Shown here one piece after another: positions 1-8,963 of a stretch of DNA of 64,000 nt (position 1 is its first letter; every line of letters begins with the position of its first letter). Location: assembly GCF_017876295.1 (NCBI RefSeq), contig NZ_JAGINT010000002.1:1798001-1862000 (forward strand). The letters run 5' to 3'. The translations under genes were made by a program, and so were the position numbers. Under the pieces are notes generated by a model. That model was not told the origin of the DNA. It saw only the letters and a program-made list of their open reading frames with translations, and ran no database searches. This DNA comes from Kribbella aluminosa (lineage in GTDB: Bacteria > Actinomycetota > Actinomycetes > Propionibacteriales > Kribbellaceae).

Positions 1-2
1 AG

Positions 3-1508
3 TACCTGCAGGCGTATGCGAAGTACGGGATCGACGTCGACGCGCTGACGCTGCTCAACGAGCCGGGGATCGACGTCGTCTACCCGGCGATGGACATCAG
101 CGTCGCGCAGCAGCAGAAGCTCGCGGTCGCGATCAAGCGCGAGGTGCGGCGGGCCGGGCTGCGGACCCAGCTGTACGTGCACGACTTCAACTTCTGGGAC
201 TGGCGGGACCCGAACAGTACGGCGACCAAGAACTACCACCGGATCTTCGACGACCCGAAGACCCGGGCCGCGGCGGACGCGCTCGCGTTCCACCCGTACT
301 GGGGCGACCCGACGGTGATGCGGGACGCGTACGAGGAGTTCGGAAAGCCTGTGGAGATGACGGAAACCAGCGATCTGAATCCGGAAACGATTCTCGACTA
401 CTTCCGCCTGGACGCGTCGTCGTACGTGATGTGGGCGCAGACCACCGACCAGGACGGCGGAACGCTGCACTGGACGCCGGCCCGGGACAACAACGTCGAC
501 TGGGCCGAGGTCGGCCGGACGACGAAGTGGCCGAACCGGCTGGTGACCGTGAACACGAGTACGAAAACGTTTTCGGTCCGGGACGAGCTGTATGCGATGG
601 GGCAGTTCGCGAAGTACCTCGGGCCGGAGCACACGCGGGTCGAGTCGAGCGGTACGGCGAACGGGATCAGCAACGTGGTGTTCAAGGACGCGGGGGACAA
701 CTTCGTCGCGATTGTTGGGAACGCCAACGCAACACCGAGCACGGTACGGATCACGCTGGCGGGCAGGTCGTTCGCGGTGACCGTGCCGGCTGGTGCGTAC
801 GCGACGTACCGCTGGCACGGTCAGGTGCCGCACCGGAGTCATGCGCCGCGGTTCCAGGACGTCCAGCCGGTGATCGCCGACCAGTACCGGACCACGCAGT
901 TCCAGTTGCGGGCGACCGATCGCGACGGCGATCGGCTGGCGTACTACGCGACCGACCTGCCGGCCGGTGTCACGCTCGACGCCGTCACCGGGTTGGTGAC
1001 CGTTCATCCAACGGTTTCCGGCGAGCAGAATCTCAAGTTCCGGGTCACCGACGGCGCGGCGCACGACGACGTCACGGTGCTGGTCACAACGAGGCCGCAC
1101 GGTGCGCCGGCGGGGGAGCGGATCGAGGCGGAGTCGTACGTCGCCCAGCACGGCTGGACCGAGGGCGGCGCGAACTTCATCGAGAGCAACCCGGCGGCGA
1201 GCGGCGGGAAGAACGTCGGGTGGACGGCGGCGGGGAACTGGCTGCAGTACCGCGTGGACGTCGCGCAAGGGACGTACAACCTCGAACTCCGGGTCGCCAA
1301 CGGATCCGGTGCCCCGGCTCCCGATGCGATCTCGATCCGCGACGCCAGTGGTGCTGTCCTCAGCAAAGTCACGGTCCCCGATACCGGAGGCTGGGCCGGC
1401 TATCAGTCGATCAGCACCCGGATTCCACTTCCGGCAGGCGACCAGCCGCTCACCGTCTACTGCGAGACCGGCGGCTTCAACCTCGACTACCTCCAGTTGA
1501 GCAGCTAG
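3..1508 (+). CDS. GH30-like glycoside hydrolase with Ig-like and CBM6-like modules, 5' truncated
   Basis: The gene runs in from the left edge; its frame is open from base 3, so the start and any signal peptide are missing. The catalytic part has an Asn-Glu-Pro motif (bases 57-65), the usual acid/base of clan GH-A enzymes, and a later Met-Thr-Glu around base 357-366 that could hold the nucleophile, followed by a GH30-type side beta-sandwich to about base 830. A putative Ig-like (He_PIG type) module follows at about 850-1095, then a CBM6-like module at about 1120-1505 (opens RIEAESY, ends FNLDYLQL). The likely role is an extracellular endo- or exo-hydrolase on plant or fungal polysaccharide. 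GH30 is by motif resemblance; a GH5/GH39-like enzyme is possible. Confidence 0.72.
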   Translation, partial: YLQAYAKYGIDVDALTLLNEPGIDVVYPAMDISVAQQQKLAVAIKREVRRAGLRTQLYVHDFNFWDWRDPNSTATKNYHRIFDDPKTRAAADALAFHPYWGDPTVMRDAYEEFGKPVEMTETSDLNPETILDYFRLDASSYVMWAQTTDQDGGTLHWTPARDNNVDWAEVGRTTKWPNRLVTVNTSTKTFSVRDELYAMGQFAKYLGPEHTRVESSGTANGISNVVFKDAGDNFVAIVGNANATPSTVRITLAGRSFAVTVPAGAYATYRWHGQVPHRSHAPRFQDVQPVIADQYRTTQFQLRATDRDGDRLAYYATDLPAGVTLDAVTGLVTVHPTVSGEQNLKFRVTDGAAHDDVTVLVTTRPHGAPAGERIEAESYVAQHGWTEGGANFIESNPAASGGKNVGWTAAGNWLQYRVDVAQGTYNLELRVANGSGAPAPDAISIRDASGAVLSKVTVPDTGGWAGYQSISTRIPLPAGDQPLTVYCETGGFNLDYLQLSS

Positions 1509-1563
1509 CGAATTGGTCAGGAATCGAGAAGCGGGCCGGCTGCCGGATACCTAGCTTTGAGGC

Positions 1564-2187
1564 ATGACAACTCTTGGCGGTGTGGTGCTGGAAGTGACCG
1601 ACGTTGCGTCGGCGGAGCGATTCCTGACGGATGCGTTCGGGCTGGACGACCGTGTACGGGCGCGTGAGTCCAGCGCGGAAACGAACGGTTTCCGTGGGTT
1701 CACGGTGTCGCTGACCGTGGGACAGCCGAGTACGGTGACCAGTCTGTTCGAGTCGGCGGTCGCCGCCGGCGCGACGGTGGTGAAGCCGGTGACCAAGTCG
1801 CTGTGGGGGTACGGCGGCGTGGTGCAGGCGCCGGACGGGACGATCTGGAAGGTGGCCACGTCGGCGAAGAAGGACACCGGTCCGGCGACGCGCGAGATCG
1901 ACTCCGTCGTACTGCTGCTCGGTTGCGAGGATGTGGCCGAGAGCAAGAAGTTCTACGTGGACCACGGGCTGACCGTGGCGAGAAGCTTCGGACGCAAGTA
2001 CGTCGAGTTCGACGCCACCGGTCCGGTGAAGCTGGGGCTGTACGCGCGGAAGGCGCTGGCCAAGGACGCGGGTGTACCGGCTGAAGGCAGCGGCTCGCAC
2101 CGGATCGCGCTCACCATGGACACAGGCACCTTCGTCGACCCGGACGGCTTCACCTGGGAGCCCGTACAGAAGCTGGCGCAGTCCTAG
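1564..2187 (+). CDS. VOC (glyoxalase/bleomycin-resistance) superfamily protein
   Basis: This 207-residue protein contains two tandem vicinal-oxygen-chelate modules, residues 1-105 and about 112-207. Each ends in a typical VOC finish (QAPDGTIWKVA and DPDGFTWEP). VOC proteins are cytosolic metal-dependent lyases, dioxygenases or drug-binding proteins; nothing here gives the substrate. The ATG at 1564 is the first good start after the previous gene. The stop overlaps the end of the convergent GntR gene by four bases. It is transcribed alone. Confidence 0.75.
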   Translation: MTTLGGVVLEVTDVASAERFLTDAFGLDDRVRARESSAETNGFRGFTVSLTVGQPSTVTSLFESAVAAGATVVKPVTKSLWGYGGVVQAPDGTIWKVATSAKKDTGPATREIDSVVLLLGCEDVAESKKFYVDHGLTVARSFGRKYVEFDATGPVKLGLYARKALAKDAGVPAEGSGSHRIALTMDTGTFVDPDGFTWEPVQKLAQS

Positions 2188-2909
2188 CTGGAGTGCCGTA
2201 CGCGTTCGTCGGCGGCGGTCATCAAGCTGGCCATGGCGGACTGGGCCGCGGCGGGGTCGCCCTGCTCGATCGCGGTGAAGACGGTCTCGTGCTCGGTGAG
2301 TGTGGCCTCCATCGTGCCCGGCACGCGGAGGGTCCGCTCGAACCACTCGGTGAGCAGGGACTGCAGGCTCTTGAGCAGGCTCAGCAGTACGTCGTTCTGC
2401 GCGATCGTGGCGATCTCCAGATGGAACGCCAGGTCGGCGACCGCGAACGCCTCCACGTGGTTGCCGGCGGCACGCATCTCGTCGACGTGAACCCGGAGGC
2501 GCTCGATGTCGGTGTCCTTGGCGCGAGTGGCGGCCAGGCGGGCGGCGAGCAGTTCGAGATGTTCGCGGACCTCGACTAGGTCTGCGACCTCGGGCTCGCC
2601 CAGCGCCAGGCTCAGCTCGAGCGCCTTCGCGAGCAGTTGGGTGCTGTCCGCGCGCAGATAGGAACCCGACCCGGGGCGTACCTCGACCAGGCCGAGCAGT
2701 TCGAGCGCGGTGATCGCCTCGCGCAACGTCGAGCGCCCGACGCCGAGCATCTGGGCCAGGTCGCGCTCGGACGGGAGTCTGGCGCCGACCGGGAACCGTT
2801 CGGCGCCGAGTTGCTGGATCAGCTGGCGGGCGACCAGGCTGGCGGTCGACAGCCGCTCGACCGGCCGGAACCGGGTCCGGATGAACGGCGTGTTCTGCCC
2901 CTCGGTCAC
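2184..2909 (-). CDS. FadR-subfamily GntR transcriptional regulator
   Basis: The 241-residue protein has an N-terminal winged helix (LPSERDLAQMLGVGRSTLRE, about residues 42-61) and an all-helical FCD effector domain (about 95-235). FCD regulators of this type usually bind a carboxylate or sugar-acid metal complex and repress the adjoining catabolic operon. It lies 10 bases downstream of the ApnO-like gene on the same strand, so the two are probably co-transcribed. The perfect palindrome at 3788-3803 in the divergent promoter is the obvious candidate operator. The effector is inferred to be apionate or a related acid. Confidence 0.88.
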   Translation of the reverse strand: MTEGQNTPFIRTRFRPVERLSTASLVARQLIQQLGAERFPVGARLPSERDLAQMLGVGRSTLREAITALELLGLVEVRPGSGSYLRADSTQLLAKALELSLALGEPEVADLVEVREHLELLAARLAATRAKDTDIERLRVHVDEMRAAGNHVEAFAVADLAFHLEIATIAQNDVLLSLLKSLQSLLTEWFERTLRVPGTMEATLTEHETVFTAIEQGDPAAAQSAMASLMTAADERVRHSS

Positions 2910-2919
2910 CTGGCCCCCT

Positions 2920-3756
2920 TCAGATCCTGAGCATTCTCGTGACCACCCGATCGAGCTCAGCGTCGTCGAAGATGCGCTTCCAGTCGTCCTTGATGATCGT
3001 CTCGCGGCCGTAGGCTATCGCGATCTCACACGCCTCGGAGAACGCGTGCGACCCGCGCAGCGCGTTCGTGAGCGCGATCTGGACATGCCCGTAGAGGATC
3101 GCACGAGCCGCCGGCTCGGGTACGCCGACCGTGTGCACGGTCTCGTGCAGCGCGTCCTTCAACAGTGTGCCGACCATGCAAGCGACTGTTTCGACCAGCG
3201 TCGGCTCCAGTACGGCGAGTTGCTTCACGGTGACCCAGTGCACGTCGAGGACCGGGCCGTAGATAGCCCGGACAACCGCCTCGACGCGATCCCGGCCGGC
3301 CGCCTCGTCGACCGCCGCGACGACATCCTGAGGCGCGCTGATCCCGCCGAACGTGTCGGCCCACTGCTCCGCGCTGGTCCGTTCGAGAAACACCGACGGG
3401 TGGCACGGATGCGCAACGGCCTGGACGACGCCCGCGCGAGTCGCGAGCAACCCCGCGTACGCCGCGGCCGGATCGAGCGTGAGGAGAACCGTGCCGTCCC
3501 GCATCAGCGGAACGAGTTCGTGCGAGACCTCACCGAGCACGGTGTCCGGTGTCGCGAGTACGACGACATCCGCCAGCGGCACGGCCTCGACGGCAGCAGT
3601 CACCGCACGTCCCGCGGCGGTCACCCGCTCGACGCCGGCCGCCGACGTCTCGCAGTACAAAGCGTCGTACGGGCTGGTGCCGAGATTCGCGGAGACCCGC
3701 ATGCCCATCCGGCCGCCTGCTCCGATGACGACGATCGTCTCCTGGTGCGCACTCAT
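2920..3756 (-). CDS. apnO: ApnO-like D-apionate oxidoisomerase (6-phosphogluconate-dehydrogenase fold)
   Basis: This 278-residue protein has an N-terminal Rossmann fold (IVVIGAGGRMGMRVSANLG, residues 8-26) and a helical C-terminal domain of the phosphogluconate-dehydrogenase-like type, with the conserved HPCHPSVF stretch near residue 119. The known ApnO enzyme oxidises and isomerises D-apionate to 3-oxo-isoapionate with NAD(P). The assignment rests on this domain layout plus the neighbours: a RuBisCO-like protein and a DUF1537 kinase, which are the next two steps of the described apionate route, are divergently transcribed 147 bases away. A different sugar-acid dehydrogenase of the same family remains possible. 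Confidence 0.66.
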   Translation of the reverse strand: MSAHQETIVVIGAGGRMGMRVSANLGTSPYDALYCETSAAGVERVTAAGRAVTAAVEAVPLADVVVLATPDTVLGEVSHELVPLMRDGTVLLTLDPAAAYAGLLATRAGVVQAVAHPCHPSVFLERTSAEQWADTFGGISAPQDVVAAVDEAAGRDRVEAVVRAIYGPVLDVHWVTVKQLAVLEPTLVETVACMVGTLLKDALHETVHTVGVPEPAARAILYGHVQIALTNALRGSHAFSEACEIAIAYGRETIIKDDWKRIFDDAELDRVVTRMLRI

Positions 3757-3787
3757 GGCACCGAATGTAGGTCGCGAAGTCGGAACC

Positions 3788-3803
3788 GGTCAACTGGTTG
3801 ACC
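3788..3803. promoter_or_regulatory. Palindromic operator in the divergent apionate-type promoter
   Basis: GGTCAACTGGTTGACC is a perfect 16-bp inverted repeat in the 146-base gap between the minus-strand apnO/gntR pair and the plus-strand RuBisCO-like operon. Size and symmetry suit a FadR-type GntR dimer, and the only regulator encoded here is of that type. Binding is inferred. Confidence 0.6.
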
Positions 3804-3902
3804 AATTTGTGTGAAACGTGTCAATCTGTGGCTTCCAGGCGGCGCTCGACACCCCGTGGACCGGGGGCGCCGCGTCTTTGAAACGTCCCCTGAGGGGTCT
3901 TC

Positions 3903-5153
3903 GTGTCTGATCACGTCACTGCCGTTTACGAGCTCGAGAGCGCGGTTCCGCTGGAGCGTGCCGCCGAGGTGATCGCCGGTGAGCAGTCCTGCGGCACCTT
4001 CGTCCGGGTCGCCCGCGAGAGCGACGAACTGCGCGCCCGGCATGCGGCGCACGTCGTCAAGATCGAGGAGCTGCCGCTCAGCGGACGTCCGCCGCTTCCC
4101 GGCATGGTCGGTGACCCCAACCAGCTCAGGCGGGGTCGTGTCACGATCGAATTCCCGCTGGCGAACTTCGGCCCCTCGATCCCGAATCTCCTCGCGGCCG
4201 TCGCGGGCAACCTGTTCGAACTGCGGGAGGTCGGCGCGCTCCGCCTCGTCGACCTCGAGCTGCCGAGCGCCTTCGCGGACCGCTACCCCGGACCGCGATT
4301 CGGGATCGACGGGACGCGCAGCCTGATGGACCGGCCCGACGGCCCGATGATCGGCACGATCGTCAAGCCGAGCATCGGCCTCACCGGTGACCAGCTGGCC
4401 CAGCTCGTGACCGAGCTCGGCGACGCCGGCATCGACTTCATCAAGGACGACGAGCTGCAGGGCAACCCGCCCGGGCTGCCGCTGCTGGAGCGGATCCGCG
4501 TGGTGACGGACGCCCTGAAGAAGGTTGCCGATCGCAACGGCCGGATGCCGATGTACGCGTTCAACATCACCGACGACATCGATCGCCTGGAGCCGAACCA
4601 CGATGCCGTACTTGCGGCCGGCGGCACCTGCGTGATGGTCTGCGTGAACATGGTCGGCCTCGCCGGGCTGGAGTACCTGAGCCGGCGGACCCAACTGCCG
4701 ATCCACGGGCACCGGGCGATGTACGGCGCCTACGCCCGCTCGCCGCAGCTCGGCATCGACTACACCCCTTGGCAGCAGCTCGCCCGCCTCTCGGGCGCGG
4801 ATCACCTGCACACCAACGGATTCGCGAACAAGTTCTACGAGACGGACGACGAAGTACTGGCGTCTGTCTCAGCCGTGCGCGCGCCACTGCTCGGCGGGTA
4901 CGAAACGCTGCCCGTGCTGTCTTCGGCGCAGACGCCTGGGCTGGCTCACCTCACGTACGAGCGGACGCAGACCACCGACCTGCTGGTGCTGTCAGGCGGC
5001 GGGATCCACGGTCACCCGCAGGGCTCGGCCGCCGGCGTACTCGCGATGCGCGAGGCGTGGGACGCGGCGACCTCGGGTGAACCGCTGGACGAGCGTGCCG
5101 CCAAGGTGCCTGCGCTGGCTGCGGCGCTGGACACGTTCGGGAGGCCGACATGA
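3903..5153 (+). CDS. RuBisCO-like protein (type IV), probable 3-oxo-isoapionate-4-phosphate decarboxylase or transcarboxylase
   Basis: This 416-residue RuBisCO large-subunit homologue keeps the usual active-site framework: Lys in GTIVKPSIGL, the carbamylation Lys with metal-binding acids in FIKDDE, His-Arg in HGHRAMYG, and Ser-Gly-Gly in LVLSGGGIHG. In the described apionate pathway such proteins act on 3-oxo-isoapionate 4-phosphate, either decarboxylating it (OiaX, to L-erythrulose 1-phosphate) or acting as a transcarboxylase/hydrolase (OiaT); sequence reading alone cannot separate these. The start is GTG 3903 after a GAGGGG-type ribosome site, and the stop overlaps the kinase ATG by four bases. 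Autotrophic carbon fixation is unlikely: there is no small subunit or phosphoribulokinase nearby. Confidence 0.82.
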   Translation: MSDHVTAVYELESAVPLERAAEVIAGEQSCGTFVRVARESDELRARHAAHVVKIEELPLSGRPPLPGMVGDPNQLRRGRVTIEFPLANFGPSIPNLLAAVAGNLFELREVGALRLVDLELPSAFADRYPGPRFGIDGTRSLMDRPDGPMIGTIVKPSIGLTGDQLAQLVTELGDAGIDFIKDDELQGNPPGLPLLERIRVVTDALKKVADRNGRMPMYAFNITDDIDRLEPNHDAVLAAGGTCVMVCVNMVGLAGLEYLSRRTQLPIHGHRAMYGAYARSPQLGIDYTPWQQLARLSGADHLHTNGFANKFYETDDEVLASVSAVRAPLLGGYETLPVLSSAQTPGLAHLTYERTQTTDLLVLSGGGIHGHPQGSAAGVLAMREAWDAATSGEPLDERAAKVPALAAALDTFGRPT

Positions 5154-6421
5154 CGGTGGCCGGCTTCTACGGCGACGACTTCACCGGCTCGGTCGACGCG
5201 CTGCTGCAGTTCCGGCGCGCAGGGTTGTCGGGTGTTCTCGTCACGGGACCTGCGGTCGAGCTGGACGGCGAGCGCACCGACGTGGTCGGGATCGCGGGTA
5301 CGGCGAGATCCATGCCGACCGAGCAGATGGCGGCCGAGGTCGTTCCTGCGCTGCGAAGGCTCCAAGCGCTCGGCCCGAGGATCGTTCAGTACAAGGCCTG
5401 CTCGACCGCGGACTCGGCGCCGCACACGGGCAGCATCGGACGCGTCCTCGAACTGGCGATCGAGCTCTTCCCCGGAGCGCCGGTGCCTATCGTCTTCGCG
5501 CAGCCTGATGCGGGCCGGTACACGGTCTTCGGCCACCACTTCGCGCGCGACGACGGCGTCGTGTACCGCCTGGACAGGCAGCCGACGATGAGCGCGCATC
5601 CGGTCACCCCGGTGCACGAGTCCGACCTGCGACTGCATCTTGCCGAGCAGACCGCGCTTGAGCTGGGCAGTCTCCAGTGGACCTCGTACGACGGTCCGCT
5701 GGTAATGGACGCGGACGAGCCGGGGGTGGTCTGTGACGCGGTTAGCGATGACCACCTGGACCGGCTGGCCCAGGCGATCCTCGAAAGCCGACAGCGGTTC
5801 GTCATCGGGTCGGGTGGGATCAGCGGTGCGATCGGTCGGTGCGCGGACGTCGCCAAGCGCCTTCCGCCCCTCACGACGGAAGCCGCGAAGGCATCCGGTC
5901 CCACGCTCGTCCTGAACGGTAGTCGTTCGCGGCTCACCCGCAGGCAGGTCGACGCGGCCGTCGCAGCTGGATGGCTCGTACTCGACCTGTTCGCGAAGGA
6001 AACGCCGGACCGCGTCCAGACTGCACTAGCGCGCGGCTCGGGAGTGCTGGTGGACTCCTCGGTCGGCCGGCGAACCGTTCCGAGTGCGGAGGTCGAGGAC
6101 AGGCTCGCCGCGATCGCCGACACCAGCCTGCAACAGCGGAGCACCGACGGGCCCGTTCGCCTCGTGTTGTCCGGTGGCGACACCTCCGGCAACGTACTGC
6201 GTCGCCTCGGGGCCGAACGGCTCCGGATCGTGGCGCAGCCCTGGGGCAATGTCGCGCTCTGCCACGCCAGCGGTCCGGCCCCGCACCTGCAGAACGTCGA
6301 ACTCGTCCTCAAGGGCGGGCAGATGGGACATGTCTCCCTCTTCGACGACATCCGCCTCGGTCGCCCCTCGAAGGAGGCTGCATGCTCACCGACACCGGTG
6401 CCAGCACTCACGCACGAATGA
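5150..6421 (+). CDS. oiaK: Four-carbon acid sugar kinase family (DUF1537) protein, probable 3-oxo-isoapionate kinase
   Basis: The 423-residue protein has the DUF1537 signature: N-terminal GDDFTGSVDAL (family form DDxTG), KACSTADS near residue 82, and a C-terminal nucleotide-binding half with LVLSGGDTSGNVL and LKGGQMGHVSLFDD. Family members phosphorylate sugar acids or oxo-sugar acids. Between an ApnO-like enzyme and a RuBisCO-like protein, the likely substrate is 3-oxo-isoapionate. Translation is coupled to the RuBisCO-like gene (ATGA overlap at 5150), and its 3' end runs 40 bases into the next gene, which has its own strong ribosome site inside this coding region. Confidence 0.72.
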   Translation: MTVAGFYGDDFTGSVDALLQFRRAGLSGVLVTGPAVELDGERTDVVGIAGTARSMPTEQMAAEVVPALRRLQALGPRIVQYKACSTADSAPHTGSIGRVLELAIELFPGAPVPIVFAQPDAGRYTVFGHHFARDDGVVYRLDRQPTMSAHPVTPVHESDLRLHLAEQTALELGSLQWTSYDGPLVMDADEPGVVCDAVSDDHLDRLAQAILESRQRFVIGSGGISGAIGRCADVAKRLPPLTTEAAKASGPTLVLNGSRSRLTRRQVDAAVAAGWLVLDLFAKETPDRVQTALARGSGVLVDSSVGRRTVPSAEVEDRLAAIADTSLQQRSTDGPVRLVLSGGDTSGNVLRRLGAERLRIVAQPWGNVALCHASGPAPHLQNVELVLKGGQMGHVSLFDDIRLGRPSKEAACSPTPVPALTHE

Positions 6422-8322
6422 CCTCGACGTCCGCCGTATCCCTCGCGGGCGACGGACCCCTGGCAGCGCTGCACGCCCGGGCCCTGACCGTGACCATCCC
6501 CTCGATGGGCGCGATCATGCTCGACCCGGCCACCTCGCACGCCGACGAGAACTTCCGGGTGGCCGCCGGCGACGTACTTGGCGAACATCAGGGACCGCCG
6601 TTCATGGACGGCGACCTCTACAAGTGGCTCGAGGCGGCAACCGTCACGCGGGACCCCGAGCTGCAGGCGATCGTGACCGACGCCGCCAAGCTCATCGCAC
6701 GGGCCCAACGCGCCGACGGATACCTGCATACCAAGACCCAGATCGCGGGCGCCGAACCACTTGCCGTAGGCACCGACTTCGAGACGTACAACTTCGGCCA
6801 CCTGATGACGCTGGCCTGCATCCACCATCGCGTCACCGGTGACGATGCCCTGCTCGCCGTCGCGACCAGGATCGGCGACTTCCTCGCCGTACAACGTCCC
6901 GAGCTGCTTGCCGAGTGCAACGTCTGCCCATCGCACTACATGGGTGTCGTCGAGCTGTATCGCGTCACCGGTGAGCGCCGATACCTCGAGCTTGCGAAGA
7001 CCCTGCTGGACCTGCACGGCAGCAAGGGCAGCGCTGGTACGGACGACAACCAGGACGTCCTGCCGGTACGCGAGCAGCGCCGAGCGGTCGGTCACGCGGT
7101 CCGGGCCAACTATCTGTACGCCGGGATGGCCGACTACGCCGTGGAGACGGGGGACGAGACGGTGATCGCAGCGCTGGAGAGTATCTGGGACGACCTGGTG
7201 TCGAGCAAGCTGTACGTCACCGGCGGCTGCGGGGCCTTGTACGACGGAGCCTCGCCCGATGCCGGTCAGGACTACTACTCGGTGACGAAGGTGCACCAGT
7301 CGTACGGGCGCCCGTATCAGTTGCCGCAGACAACGGCGTACAACGAATCGTGTGCATCCCTCGGCCTGGTGTTCTGGGCCTGGCGGATGCTGATCCGCAC
7401 CGGCGACGCGAAGTACGCCGACGAGATCGAGCGGGTCCTGTTCAACGCGCTCCCCGCGATGGTCGGGTACGACGGCAAGACGTACTTCTACGTCAACCCA
7501 CTCCGGCAGGTCCGCGACCTCACGTACCCGCTGCGCCGGCCCGGCGATCCGAAGGACGTGGCGCCGCCGCCCTCGGACCAACGCGAACGCCAGGAGTACA
7601 TGCAGGCCTGCTTCTGCTGCCCGCCGAACATCGCCCGCGTCAGCGCCGAGCTGCCGTACTACGTCTACGCAGAAGGCGATGACGAACTCTGGATCCACCA
7701 GTTCGTCACGAGCGAGGTCCGCACGACGTTCAACGGCGTACCCGTGACGGTGCGCCAGCAGACCGACTACCCGGTCTCGGGTGACATCGAGCTGACCGTC
7801 GAGGCGGAGCGTCCGGTGCGCGGCCGGTTGCGCGTCCGTGTACCAGGGTGGGCGGACAGCGTCGAACTCGAAGGCCCGAGGGACCGCGGGTACGTCGTCC
7901 TCGACCGCGAATGGCATCGCGACACGGTCACCGTGCGGATCCCGCTCCGGCCGCGCCTGCTCACCGCGCACCACTTCGTCGAGGAGGCGACCAACCAGGT
8001 GTGCGTCGTCCGCGGCCCGGTCGCGTACTGCCTGGAGACGGCTGACCTCAACGGCCTCGGTCTCGAAAACGTGGCCATCCCGCAGGACGCCAGCATCACG
8101 GTCACACCAGGCAGCGGGATGTTCGCCGGTCACGCCCTCCTGCAGGTCGATGTCGCCATCCTCCCCAGCTCGCACGGTCCGTTGTACGCCGAGCTCGACC
8201 AGACGCCGCCCCGTCCCGCCGCCCTGCAGTTCGTTCCGTACGGACTGTGGGCCAACCGCGGACACGGCGAGATGACCGTCTGGTTGCCGTTGATCCGCAC
8301 CTTCGAGAGGAGCGTCGCATGA
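6382..8322 (+). CDS. GH127-family (DUF1680) glycoside hydrolase
   Basis: This 646-residue protein is of the beta-L-arabinofuranosidase family. It shows the Zn/catalytic cysteine set of GH127: ESC in TTAYNESCASLG, then FCCPPNIAR, where the second-sphere Cys serves as nucleophile in characterised members. The start at 6382 follows AAGGAGG at 6371-6377. No signal peptide is visible, so it acts in the cytoplasm on an imported oligosaccharide. Known GH127 substrates are L-arabinofuranosides and a rare branched acid sugar of rhamnogalacturonan II. In an apionate operon, release of apiose from a glycoside is an attractive but untested alternative. Confidence 0.85.
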   Translation: MLTDTGASTHARMTSTSAVSLAGDGPLAALHARALTVTIPSMGAIMLDPATSHADENFRVAAGDVLGEHQGPPFMDGDLYKWLEAATVTRDPELQAIVTDAAKLIARAQRADGYLHTKTQIAGAEPLAVGTDFETYNFGHLMTLACIHHRVTGDDALLAVATRIGDFLAVQRPELLAECNVCPSHYMGVVELYRVTGERRYLELAKTLLDLHGSKGSAGTDDNQDVLPVREQRRAVGHAVRANYLYAGMADYAVETGDETVIAALESIWDDLVSSKLYVTGGCGALYDGASPDAGQDYYSVTKVHQSYGRPYQLPQTTAYNESCASLGLVFWAWRMLIRTGDAKYADEIERVLFNALPAMVGYDGKTYFYVNPLRQVRDLTYPLRRPGDPKDVAPPPSDQRERQEYMQACFCCPPNIARVSAELPYYVYAEGDDELWIHQFVTSEVRTTFNGVPVTVRQQTDYPVSGDIELTVEAERPVRGRLRVRVPGWADSVELEGPRDRGYVVLDREWHRDTVTVRIPLRPRLLTAHHFVEEATNQVCVVRGPVAYCLETADLNGLGLENVAIPQDASITVTPGSGMFAGHALLQVDVAILPSSHGPLYAELDQTPPRPAALQFVPYGLWANRGHGEMTVWLPLIRTFERSVA

Positions 8323-8963
8323 CGCGTATCGCCTTCCTGCACACCGGAGCCGTCGTCATCCCCACGTTCGCCGGTCTCGCCGCCGAACTGCTGCCGGACG
8401 TCGAAGTGCAGAATCTGCTCGACGACAAGATCGTCGGCGACCTCGGCCGGGGCGTGGCCGCCGAGCAGATCGAGCAGCGGCTGGCCGACCTCGGTGGCGC
8501 GGCGGTCGCGGCCGGTGCGGAGGCCGTCATGTTCACGTGTTCGTCCATCTCGCAGTACGCCGGACCGCTCGCGGAGCGTCTCGGCGTCCCGGTGTACCGC
8601 GTCGACGAGGCGATGGCCGACGAAGCCGTACAGACAGGCGAGCGGGTGAGCGTCATCGCCACGCTGCAGACCACGGTGCAGCCGACTGCCGCGCTCCTGC
8701 GTGAGCGGGCCGAGTTGCTGGGGCGCGACGTGCAGATCGAGGAGATCGTCGTACCGGATGCCTTCGAGGCTGCTGTCGCGGGGGATCGTGATCGTCACGA
8801 CGCGCTGGTCGCGGCGGCGATCAAGGATCGTGCCGCCGCGAGTGATGTCGTCGTACTCGCGCAGGCGTCGATGGCGTCAGCTGCGGCGGGTCTCGATCTG
8901 CCCGTTCCGGTGCTGACCAGCCCGGAGAGCGGCGTACGCCGGCTTGCCGAGCGGCGGTCGTGA
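8319..8963 (+). CDS. Asp/Glu racemase superfamily protein with a single active-site cysteine
   Basis: The 214-residue protein has the two-domain Asp/Glu/hydantoin racemase fold. The first catalytic Cys is present (FTCSSIS, residue about 75), but the second site reads LAQASMAS, with Ala where racemases carry Cys. In this superfamily a single Cys occurs in arylmalonate decarboxylase and some isomerases, so two-base racemisation is unlikely. It overlaps the GH127 stop by four bases (ATGA at 8319). The chemistry in this operon is unknown; a decarboxylation or isomerisation of a sugar-derived acid is inferred. Confidence 0.7.
   Translation: MTRIAFLHTGAVVIPTFAGLAAELLPDVEVQNLLDDKIVGDLGRGVAAEQIEQRLADLGGAAVAAGAEAVMFTCSSISQYAGPLAERLGVPVYRVDEAMADEAVQTGERVSVIATLQTTVQPTAALLRERAELLGRDVQIEEIVVPDAFEAAVAGDRDRHDALVAAAIKDRAAASDVVVLAQASMASAAAGLDLPVPVLTSPESGVRRLAERRS

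Noticed and set aside
3903..5153. A true carbon-fixing RuBisCO
   Set aside because: No small subunit, phosphoribulokinase or carboxysome genes; the neighbours are an oxidoisomerase and a sugar-acid kinase, which fit a type IV RuBisCO-like enzyme.
5386..8265. A 959-residue open frame on the minus strand opposite the kinase/GH127 genes
   Set aside because: It mirrors the codon structure of strong plus-strand genes in high-GC DNA, is rich in Arg/Val/Gly and has no recognisable domain.
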